Shown piece by piece: positions 9,126-15,604 of a stretch of DNA of 35,675 nt. A program made the position numbers and the translations under genes. The stretch is from NCBI GenBank assembly GCA_025980435.1, contig JAICXK010000019.1, positions 1 to 35,675 of the forward strand. The letters are read 5' to 3'. Within the stretch, counting starts at the first letter, position 1. Every line of letters begins with the position of its first letter. This DNA comes from Bryobacteraceae bacterium (GTDB lineage: Bacteria; Acidobacteriota; Terriglobia; Bryobacterales; Bryobacteraceae). Under the pieces are notes generated by a model that was given only the letters and a program-made list of their open reading frames with translations, did not search any database and had not been told where the DNA came from.

Positions 9126-10718
9126 ATGAAGACCACCGAAGGTCCGTTTACGACCATCAGCGGAATACCGGTCGAGCCTCTATACGGTCCGGAGAACCTG
9201 AAGCATTTCGATCCCGGCCGCGAACTGGGCAACCCAGGGCAATATCCTTACACGCGCGGAATTCACCGCGACATGTATCGAGGCAGACTGTGGACAATGC
9301 GGCAGTTTTCCGGCTTCGCCACGCCGGAAGAAACGAACCGCCGTTACCGGTACCTATTAGAACAAGGACAAACGGGCCTTTCGGTCGCGTTTGATCTGCC
9401 GACCCTGATGGGCTACGATGCCGATCACTCGATGAGCCAGGGCGAGGTGGGCAAGTGCGGAGTGTCCATCTCTTCGCTGGAGGATATGGAGATCCTGTTC
9501 CGCGGCATCCCGCTTGGTGAGGTGACGGTCTCCATGACAATTAACTCGCCGGCGGCCGTGTTGTGGGCTATGTATCTTGCTGTCGCCGAGCAACAAGGCG
9601 TGGAATGGAAGCGTATTTCGGGCACGCTTCAGAATGACATTCTCAAGGAGTACATCGCTCAGAAGGAGTACATTTTTCCACCGCGCCCATCCATGCGGCT
9701 GGTGACCGATACCATTGAGTTCGGTTCGCGCTACACGCCGCGATTTAATCCCATTTCGATCAGCGGATACCATATCCGCGAGGCTGGATCGACGGCCCCG
9801 CAGGAACTCGCGTTCACCCTACGCGATGGCATCGAGTACGTCGAATGGGCGTTGCGGCGCGGTCTGGAGATCGACGATTTCGCCGGGCGGCTGAGCTTCT
9901 TTTTCAATGCTCATAACGATTTCTTCGAAGAGATTGCGAAATACCGGGCGGCGCGCAAGATCTGGGCACACGTGATGCGCGACCGGTATGGCGCCAAGGT
10001 CGAGCGCAACTGGAAGCTTCGTTTCCACGCCCAGACCGCGGGATGTTCGCTCACCTGGCAGCAGCCGTACAACAACGTTATGAGAACGGCGTGGCAGGCC
10101 ATGGCTGCTGTTTTAGGCGGCGCGCAATCCCTGCATACGAATTCGCTCGACGAAGCCTATGCCCTACCCAGCGAGCACGCCGTGACGCTTGCCCTGCGGA
10201 CACAGCAGATTCTGGCATATGAGACCGGAATAGTGAATACTCCAGACCCGCTAGGAGGTTCCTATTTCGTCGAGAGTCTCACGCTGCAAATGGAATCGGC
10301 CGCCAACGAGTATATTGAGCGGATCGACAAAATCGGCGGCATGATCGCCTCTATTGAATCCGGATTCCCCCAGCAGGAGATTGCGGCCGCCAGTTACCGG
10401 TACCAGCGCGAGATCGAACAAGGGGAGCGCGTCATCGTCGGCGCCAACCGGTTTCAATCGGACCAGGAACCAATTGACTTGCTGCAGGTCGATGAGGCGG
10501 CGGAAGACCACCAGGCAGCAAAGCTCGCTGCCTTACGCAAACGCCGTAGTAACGCGGGCGTCGAGCAATCGCTGGATGCCCTTCGCCGCGCGGCCGAAGG
10601 GACCGGGAATACCATGCCGCTCATCCTCGATGCGGTCCGTGCCTACGCGACCGTGGGAGAAATCTGCGATGCCCTGCGCCACGTATTTGGCACATACAGC
10701 GAAACTACCCGGGTTTGA
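9126..10718 (+). CDS. B12-dependent acyl-CoA mutase, large (substrate) subunit; isobutyryl-CoA mutase-like
   Basis: A 530-residue TIM-barrel subunit of the methylmalonyl-CoA mutase family without the C-terminal cobalamin domain, so it must pair with a separate B12-binding subunit not in this window. Family motifs are clear: [38 protein letters not shown] and HTNSLDEA. His216 aligns with catalytic His244 of the Propionibacterium mutase. The two residues that hold the methylmalonyl carboxylate, Tyr89 and Arg207, are here Phe61 and Gln179, at exactly the same spacing of 118. Phe/Gln is the pair known from isobutyryl-CoA mutase. The open frame extends upstream to 9006, but the family N-terminus starts at the ATG at 9126. 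Automated naming as methylmalonyl-CoA mutase would probably mislead. Confidence 0.9.
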   Translation: MKTTEGPFTTISGIPVEPLYGPENLKHFDPGRELGNPGQYPYTRGIHRDMYRGRLWTMRQFSGFATPEETNRRYRYLLEQGQTGLSVAFDLPTLMGYDADHSMSQGEVGKCGVSISSLEDMEILFRGIPLGEVTVSMTINSPAAVLWAMYLAVAEQQGVEWKRISGTLQNDILKEYIAQKEYIFPPRPSMRLVTDTIEFGSRYTPRFNPISISGYHIREAGSTAPQELAFTLRDGIEYVEWALRRGLEIDDFAGRLSFFFNAHNDFFEEIAKYRAARKIWAHVMRDRYGAKVERNWKLRFHAQTAGCSLTWQQPYNNVMRTAWQAMAAVLGGAQSLHTNSLDEAYALPSEHAVTLALRTQQILAYETGIVNTPDPLGGSYFVESLTLQMESAANEYIERIDKIGGMIASIESGFPQQEIAAASYRYQREIEQGERVIVGANRFQSDQEPIDLLQVDEAAEDHQAAKLAALRKRRSNAGVEQSLDALRRAAEGTGNTMPLILDAVRAYATVGEICDALRHVFGTYSETTRV

Positions 10719-10754
10719 ATTTGAGTCCATATTAAAGGAGGCTCGAATAGGCAT

Positions 10755-11057
10755 ATGAGAAATACTTCCAAAAACGGCGTTGTCGGGGCGGTTCTCATCG
10801 GTGTCGGATGCGGCTTGACGGTTGCCGGTTTGGTACTGGTGATCCCGGCGTGCGCGAACTGGTCGTTAAGCCTGACTGAGCAGGCATGGCGAAGAGGTCG
10901 CGAAAGTGTGGAGAACGCCGCAGCATCCCTGGGGGAGTTTGCGGGACGCACGCAGCAACGATTCGAAGACGCCGCAAAGACGGCAAAGTCCACCACATCG
11001 AAAGCCGCCGGGGCGGTAGAAACAGCGGCGCGCCACGTCCGCGAATATACTTCCTGA
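10755..11057 (+). CDS. Small membrane-anchored protein with helical tail, unknown function
   Basis: A 100-residue protein with no recognised family. Residues about 9-35 are one strongly hydrophobic segment containing a Gly-rich stretch (VGAVLIGVGCGLTVAGLVLV). The remainder is charged and Ala-rich with a helical pattern (ENAAASLGEFAGRTQQRFED and on), resembling apolipoprotein-like or YtxH-like stress proteins. An AAGGAGG sits upstream of the ATG with a spacer of about 13 bases. The gene is 36 bases after the mutase gene and 21 bases before the TPR gene on the same strand, so co-transcription is likely. The YtxH-like reading is a guess from composition. Confidence 0.6.
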   Translation: MRNTSKNGVVGAVLIGVGCGLTVAGLVLVIPACANWSLSLTEQAWRRGRESVENAAASLGEFAGRTQQRFEDAAKTAKSTTSKAAGAVETAARHVREYTS

Positions 11058-11078
11058 TCTGCTGCCAGAATGTAAGCG

Positions 11079-11396
11079 ATGGCAACCAATCGCCTGGACA
11101 TTCTCAAACAGATGGTAGACAGCGACCCGAGCAACGCATTCGCGCGTTATGGTCTGGCGATGGAGCACGCCAACCGCGGCGAATTGGAGCAGGCTACCGC
11201 CGAGTTTCGCTCGCTCATCCAGCAGGATGACAGCTATGCTGCCGCTTACTATCACGGCGGCCAGGTGTTAGCGAAACTCGGCCGCATCGAGGAAGCCCGG
11301 GATATGTATGAAAAGGGTATCGAAGCCAGTACCCGTAAGGGCGACCTGCATACACGTAGCGAGATTGAGGCGGCGTTGAGCCTGCTGCCGGCCTAA
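11079..11396 (+). CDS. Small tetratricopeptide-repeat protein
   Basis: A 105-residue soluble protein made almost wholly of TPR helices. Two repeats are readable: about residues 18-48 (ARYGLAMEHANRGELEQATA) and about 50-84 (AAAYYHGGQVLAKLGRIEEA), with the usual small and aromatic positions and a closing helix rich in Ala and Leu. TPR proteins act as protein-protein adaptors; the partner is unknown. It is the last gene of the mutase run on the plus strand. Its TAA stop overlaps the TAG stop of the convergent HTTM gene, so the two transcripts have complementary 3' ends. Confidence 0.75.
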   Translation: MATNRLDILKQMVDSDPSNAFARYGLAMEHANRGELEQATAEFRSLIQQDDSYAAAYYHGGQVLAKLGRIEEARDMYEKGIEASTRKGDLHTRSEIEAALSLLPA

Positions 11397-12328
11397 CCGC
11401 GGACTTTGACCGGGCGCACGGCCTTGAGGCGGTTTCGCGTGAAGCTCCAGGCACGTTCCAGATCTTTGGGACGGATGAAAAGAACATAAGCCGAAAGGAC
11501 TTCCCACTGGAACAGCGGGATATTCAGCCAGTAAGCGAGATAAATATGAAACAATGCTCCGATTGCCAGCAGCGGATACCGCAGTTCTTTGAACCAGATC
11601 AGGACGCCGAGGGAAAATTCAATCGCCAGGGTAAACCAGGTTTCTATCTTCAGCAGCAGGGGATTCTGGAGAACGGATGGGATTGGGAACCGTCGAAGTT
11701 CATCTAGATGAGCAATGTAGTACATCGCAGTACCGTTCACCCAAGGGGCCCCCGACGATTTCCAGCAGAACGTAACAAAGTAAAGTAGCGCCAACTCGAA
11801 TTGAATCATTCGCTGCGCCCAGGGCGGCTTCGGCTGAATGTCTTTACTGTCGCGGCCGCTTCTGACGCGGATCAAACGATCGAGCGACAGGGCGGCCCCG
11901 GCCGGCGCAAAAATCAGGAAGAACCCGGCTACTCGCAGAAACGTGTCTCCGCCGTGAAGAATGTATAGGTTTCTCTGGTGAATCGAAGTTAGACAAAGAA
12001 ATACAATCACGCTATTGATTCGCGTCAAAAATCCGGCGGTCAAAAGGAGCACACATGCCAGAAATACCCAGAACAGGCCTGTGATCCAGCGGTTATCGGC
12101 CGGGAGCACTGTAAACAGATTGAGCCGCACGCCCGGTTCCAGCTTCGCCATCGCCGGGATACTCACCCAGGCGTTTGTCCCGAACCAGGTCAACCAGTCC
12201 GGATAGAGCAGTACAAGGTTGGCAAGCGCCAGGCATCCATAGAGAATGCGAAATACTGCAATGGGAAGCGGTGACTGGGGCTCAAAGAAGAAGCGGTTCC
12301 AGGCTTCGAAGAGTATCCGGAGGCTCAC
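11393..12328 (-). CDS. HTTM-domain integral membrane protein
   Basis: A 311-residue protein with about six or seven membrane segments. The order of hydrophobic blocks and the motif HQRNLYILHGGDTFLR (about 117-132) match the HTTM family, related to the membrane domain of vitamin K-dependent gamma-glutamyl carboxylase. Whether bacterial HTTM proteins of this type carry out a carboxylase-like reaction is not settled. It starts with GTG, overlapping the stop of the preceding gene as GTGA, which implies translational coupling. That neighbour is the kind of single-pass partner often found beside HTTM genes. The family is fairly secure, the biochemical role unknown. Confidence 0.82.
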   Translation of the reverse strand: MSLRILFEAWNRFFFEPQSPLPIAVFRILYGCLALANLVLLYPDWLTWFGTNAWVSIPAMAKLEPGVRLNLFTVLPADNRWITGLFWVFLACVLLLTAGFLTRINSVIVFLCLTSIHQRNLYILHGGDTFLRVAGFFLIFAPAGAALSLDRLIRVRSGRDSKDIQPKPPWAQRMIQFELALLYFVTFCWKSSGAPWVNGTAMYYIAHLDELRRFPIPSVLQNPLLLKIETWFTLAIEFSLGVLIWFKELRYPLLAIGALFHIYLAYWLNIPLFQWEVLSAYVLFIRPKDLERAWSFTRNRLKAVRPVKVRG

Positions 12329-12846
12329 TTCAAATCCTCCGGCTTTACGTTGTACTCAAAAAAAATACGCGCGTGCTCCGGAACCTGTGAAGAGGTGGCC
12401 GCAGCAGGGACAATATCGGACCAGTAGCGGATTAGCATGACAACTTGCGGCGGGTCCGCCGGGTTATTGTTCGCGCGGGCAATGCGCCGGGCCACATCGG
12501 GCCAGATAAGCGCGTGCGAATCCTCCTGCAAGTTTTCAACGAATTTTCGATAGCGCTCCTTGTACGTCCGCGCCGCGAAACCAAGCTGCTCCATTCTCGG
12601 AAATTTCCACGTACTGATGCGGCCGCCTTTCAAAATGACGGCCGCTTCTACGTGGGCGTTCACCGATCGTGGCGTGGGAGAAAACATATCCCAGGCCTGG
12701 AAGAGTCCCGACCATAGCATGTAAGGGCGAATGGCGCCGCGAACCGACAGGATTAGCGCAGAGTTTAAAGGCACACACCAGCACGTTATTGCGACGAGGT
12801 GGAAAACTAAAAAGACATTAATGGCAATTGACTTTGCACGCCGCAT
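12325..12846 (-). CDS. Single-pass membrane partner of the HTTM protein
   Basis: A 173-residue protein with one N-terminal membrane segment (about 8-32) and a soluble domain containing QAWDMFSPTP at 51-60 and further conserved-looking aromatic and charged residues. The motif W-x-M-F-(S/A)-P is typical of proteins encoded directly next to HTTM genes; this association is recalled, not computed. The stop overlaps the GTG start of the HTTM gene by four bases. It follows the HtrA-like gene by 24 bases in the same direction. The two probably form a membrane complex, but no reaction can be assigned. Confidence 0.68.
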   Translation of the reverse strand: MRRAKSIAINVFLVFHLVAITCWCVPLNSALILSVRGAIRPYMLWSGLFQAWDMFSPTPRSVNAHVEAAVILKGGRISTWKFPRMEQLGFAARTYKERYRKFVENLQEDSHALIWPDVARRIARANNNPADPPQVVMLIRYWSDIVPAAATSSQVPEHARIFFEYNVKPEDLK

Positions 12847-12870
12847 ACTTCAGGTCGCCAGAGGGTAACT

Positions 12871-14016
12871 TCACCCCAGATCCGCGGGCGGGCGGAGCAA
12901 CTTCACCGGCAGTTTGATGGTGCGCCCGTTGCGGTAGATGGTCAAGACGATGGTATCGCCGACACGCTTTTCAGCGATAGCCTGCACGAGCGCATCTTCC
13001 CGGCGTACGGGCTGCCCATCGATGGCCGTTATGAGATCGCCGCCGATTCCGAGTTCGACGTTGCCAATATCCACTATTTGCCTGGCTCCGCGTACGCCCG
13101 CGGCGTCTTCCGAAGACCCGCGCTGCACACCCTGCACTAATAACCCTCCCTGCCTGGGCAGATCGAGAGCCTGCGCAAGATCGCCCGCCACATACTCCGT
13201 AGAGATCCCGACCTTGGGTCGTTCGGTGACGCGCCCCGCCTGATAATCCCTCAGAAGCGCCTTCGCTCGATTGATCGGCGAGGCGAAGCCAATACCGATA
13301 TTGGTCTGCCCCAGGATCGCCGTATTGATTCCTATGACGTTGCCGCTGGAATCGAGCAACGGGCCGCCACTGTTGCCGCCATTGATGGCCGCATCGGTCT
13401 GAATCATTCCCTGAAGCCTCTCCGACCGTTCTGCTCTAATCGAGCGCCCAATAGAGCTTACGACTCCAACCGTAAGCGTTCCCTCCAATCCAAATGGATT
13501 GCCTATGGCGAGAACCTTCTGGCCTACCTGTAAGTGATCCGAATCACCCAGGCGAAGATACTCCAGCTTGCGCTTTGGATCGATCTTGATCAGCGCCAGA
13601 TCGTCGGACCGATCCGGATCCAGTGCCGTCGCGTAGTACTGGCTTTGATCGGACAGGGTAACCTGAATGCGGCTACTACCTGAAATCACGTGGAAATTCG
13701 TCAGAATGAAACCGGCGTCATTGATCAAAAAGCCGGAGCCGAGGCTCTGTGAAGCAACGGGGCCATAAAAAAAATCGCGCCTTACGGCGGTGCTGGTGAT
13801 GTAAACGGTAGCAAGCCGCGCGGCCTTATAGATATCGATGTTATTCTGCTCTTCCGCGGTCAGGCCTGCTCCGTGTGCCTGGGCGGGCTCCGACCATTTC
13901 AGCGCGGTTCGAGATAATGGCGCCATGAGCCCGCGGATACTCCAATTCGCGCGGGAGGTCAGCCATATCAAGGCCAATGTGATCAGAAACGTAAAAAGGA
14001 AAATGCGAAGTTTCAT
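12871..14016 (-). CDS. HtrA/DegP-type trypsin-like serine protease with PDZ domain
   Basis: A 381-residue periplasmic quality-control protease. Residues about 4-20 are a membrane anchor or signal. The protease domain (about 65-240) shows the triad His109 (TNFHV), Asp139 (SDDLALIKI) and Ser216 (GGNSGGPL). A single PDZ domain occupies about 265-375 with a GGLLVQGV binding strand, as in DegS or short HtrA forms rather than two-PDZ DegP. The open frame extends upstream to 14226, but translation most likely starts at the ATG at 14016. That ATG overlaps the coaE stop as ATGA and places the hydrophobic segment at the N-terminus. Confidence 0.92.
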   Translation of the reverse strand: MKLRIFLFTFLITLALIWLTSRANWSIRGLMAPLSRTALKWSEPAQAHGAGLTAEEQNNIDIYKAARLATVYITSTAVRRDFFYGPVASQSLGSGFLINDAGFILTNFHVISGSSRIQVTLSDQSQYYATALDPDRSDDLALIKIDPKRKLEYLRLGDSDHLQVGQKVLAIGNPFGLEGTLTVGVVSSIGRSIRAERSERLQGMIQTDAAINGGNSGGPLLDSSGNVIGINTAILGQTNIGIGFASPINRAKALLRDYQAGRVTERPKVGISTEYVAGDLAQALDLPRQGGLLVQGVQRGSSEDAAGVRGARQIVDIGNVELGIGGDLITAIDGQPVRREDALVQAIAEKRVGDTIVLTIYRNGRTIKLPVKLLRPPADLG

Positions 14017-14627
14017 GCGTGATCTTCTGCAAACTGCTTCAAATCCCGATATACGGCTTCCACCTGCCGTGTGGTTGCCTCTTTTGCGCCATCCGTATCG
14101 ATGATGTAGTCGGCGTAGAGTTTCTTCTCCGCAAGCGGCATTTGTCTGCTGATCCTGGCCAAAACCTGTTCGCGAGTCATGCCATCGCGTTTCATACCTC
14201 GCGCAATCTGCGTTTCGGCGCCGCACGCGGTGAGAACCAGCCGATCGAGTGCTGCGTACCGACCGGTTTCTATCAGAATAGCGGCTTCCAGCATCGCGAT
14301 GCCGCGCGGATCTTCGGCTGCGAATCGCGCAAGCAGTTGCTCCTCCAACCGAAACACCGCCGGATGAACAAAGCCATTCAAACGCTCAAGCAGTTCGGGA
14401 GCGGCAAATACGATTGCCGCGAGCTTTTTGCGATCGATTCTTCCAACGGCATCTAATATGTCGCGTCCGAACGCTTCAACGGTGGGCACAAATGCGCCGC
14501 CATCCGGCTCCAATACCGCGTGTCCCAACCGGTCGGCATAAATCACATGGCAGCCCAGGCGCTCAAATTCAGCCGCCACAAACGATTTTCCGCTCGCATA
14601 GCCGCCCGTTAGGCCGACTTTGATCAT
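14013..14627 (-). CDS. coaE: Dephospho-CoA kinase
   Basis: A 204-residue cytoplasmic P-loop kinase that phosphorylates the 3'-hydroxyl of dephospho-CoA, the last step of coenzyme A synthesis. The Walker A motif GLTGGYASGKS starts at residue 5 with Lys14 and Ser15. The typical CoA-domain sequence HPAVF lies in the middle, and VLTACGAETQIARGMKRDG (LID region) follows with its conserved Arg residues. The length is normal. It overlaps folD upstream and the protease gene downstream by four bases each (ATGA), so the three genes are translationally coupled. The identification is secure. Confidence 0.95.
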   Translation of the reverse strand: MIKVGLTGGYASGKSFVAAEFERLGCHVIYADRLGHAVLEPDGGAFVPTVEAFGRDILDAVGRIDRKKLAAIVFAAPELLERLNGFVHPAVFRLEEQLLARFAAEDPRGIAMLEAAILIETGRYAALDRLVLTACGAETQIARGMKRDGMTREQVLARISRQMPLAEKKLYADYIIDTDGAKEATTRQVEAVYRDLKQFAEDHA

Positions 14628-15532
14628 CCCAGGTGCTGCTCTGCCAGGGCCACGGTGTTGGCCATCAGCATTGCAATCGTCAGCGGCCCAACTCCGCCGG
14701 GCACGGGAGTGTATGCCGATGCGATCTCGCGCATGGCCATGGGATCGACATCGCCCACCAGTGTATAGCCGTTCCTTGCAAAAGCGGCGAGACGCGCCTG
14801 CTCATGGGCGAAGAGCCGTACAACCTCGGCTTCGTTCGTAAGCCGGTTCATACCGACATCGATCACCACGGCTCCTGGCTTGATGAAATCGGCTGTGATC
14901 GCAGCCGCCCTTCCCATTGCAGCAACCAAAATGTCCGCGCGGCGGCATTCGTCGGCAAGATCCCTCGTACGCGAGTGACAAATGGTTACCGTCGCGTTCT
15001 CGTGGAGCAGCATGAACGCCATCGGCTTCCCGACAATATCGCTGCGCCCGACGATCACTGCCCGCCGACCGGCAATCGGGATCTGCGATCGTTTCAAAAG
15101 CTCCAGAATTCCGGCGGGCGTGCAAGCTCGCGGAGCAGGCCTGTTTGCGACCAGGTTGCCGACATTACATGGATGGAAGCCGTCGGCATCCTTGGCCGGA
15201 TCTACGGCCTGGAGCACTCGCTGCGTATCGACTTGCTTCGGAAGTGGCGTCTGCACCAGAATTCCATCGACTTCAGGGTTTCGATTAAAGTCTTCAATGA
15301 TCCGGAGAAGTTCACCGGTTGAGATGGTGTCAGGAGGAGTTGCGTCGAAACTCCGAATCCCCAAATCACGGCAGGCCCGGACCTTGTTCCTGACGTAGAT
15401 TTGAGAGGCGGGATTTTCTCCAACCAGAATGACCGCCAGTGCGGGCGCTCGCGACAGGCGCTCGATTCGCGGGCGCAGTTCATCTTGTATTTCCCGGCTT
15501 ACCTTCTTTCCATCGAGGATAGTCCCGCTCAT
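14624..15532 (-). CDS. folD: Bifunctional methylenetetrahydrofolate dehydrogenase/cyclohydrolase
   Basis: A 302-residue enzyme interconverting 5,10-methylene-, 5,10-methenyl- and 10-formyl-tetrahydrofolate with NADP, feeding purine and formyl-Met synthesis. Signatures include YVRNKVRAC with the catalytic Lys, VQTPLPKQ, and the nucleotide-binding GRSDIVGKPMAFMLL, with the C-terminal PVPGGVGPLTIAMLM also present. The open frame could be read from 15604, but homologues begin at MSGTILDGKKV, the ATG at 15532. It is the first gene of a five-gene minus-strand operon and diverges from the penicillin-acylase gene across 72 bases. Confidence 0.96.
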   Translation of the reverse strand: MSGTILDGKKVSREIQDELRPRIERLSRAPALAVILVGENPASQIYVRNKVRACRDLGIRSFDATPPDTISTGELLRIIEDFNRNPEVDGILVQTPLPKQVDTQRVLQAVDPAKDADGFHPCNVGNLVANRPAPRACTPAGILELLKRSQIPIAGRRAVIVGRSDIVGKPMAFMLLHENATVTICHSRTRDLADECRRADILVAAMGRAAAITADFIKPGAVVIDVGMNRLTNEAEVVRLFAHEQARLAAFARNGYTLVGDVDPMAMREIASAYTPVPGGVGPLTIAMLMANTVALAEQHLG

Positions 15533-15587
15533 GCACCCGTGAGGATAACAAAGGCGGCGGAGACAACTGCGAAAGGGCGGTTTCACG

Positions 15588-15595
15588 ATTATAAT
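15588..15595. promoter_or_regulatory. Symmetric ATTATAAT, candidate -10 for divergent promoters
   Basis: The 8-base palindrome contains TATAAT on both strands within the 72-base folD/acylase gap. On the plus strand it ends 9 bases before the acylase ATG at 15605, which itself lacks a Shine-Dalgarno, so a near-leaderless transcript is possible. On the minus strand it could serve folD with a leader of about 50 bases. No strong -35 was found for either direction. Confidence 0.35.
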
Positions 15596-15604
15596 TGGCC
15601 TCAC

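Noticed and set aside
14017-14226. 70-codon extension of the HtrA-like protease
   Set aside because: It lies inside coaE in another frame and displaces the membrane anchor from the N-terminus; the ATGA overlap at 14016 is the natural start.
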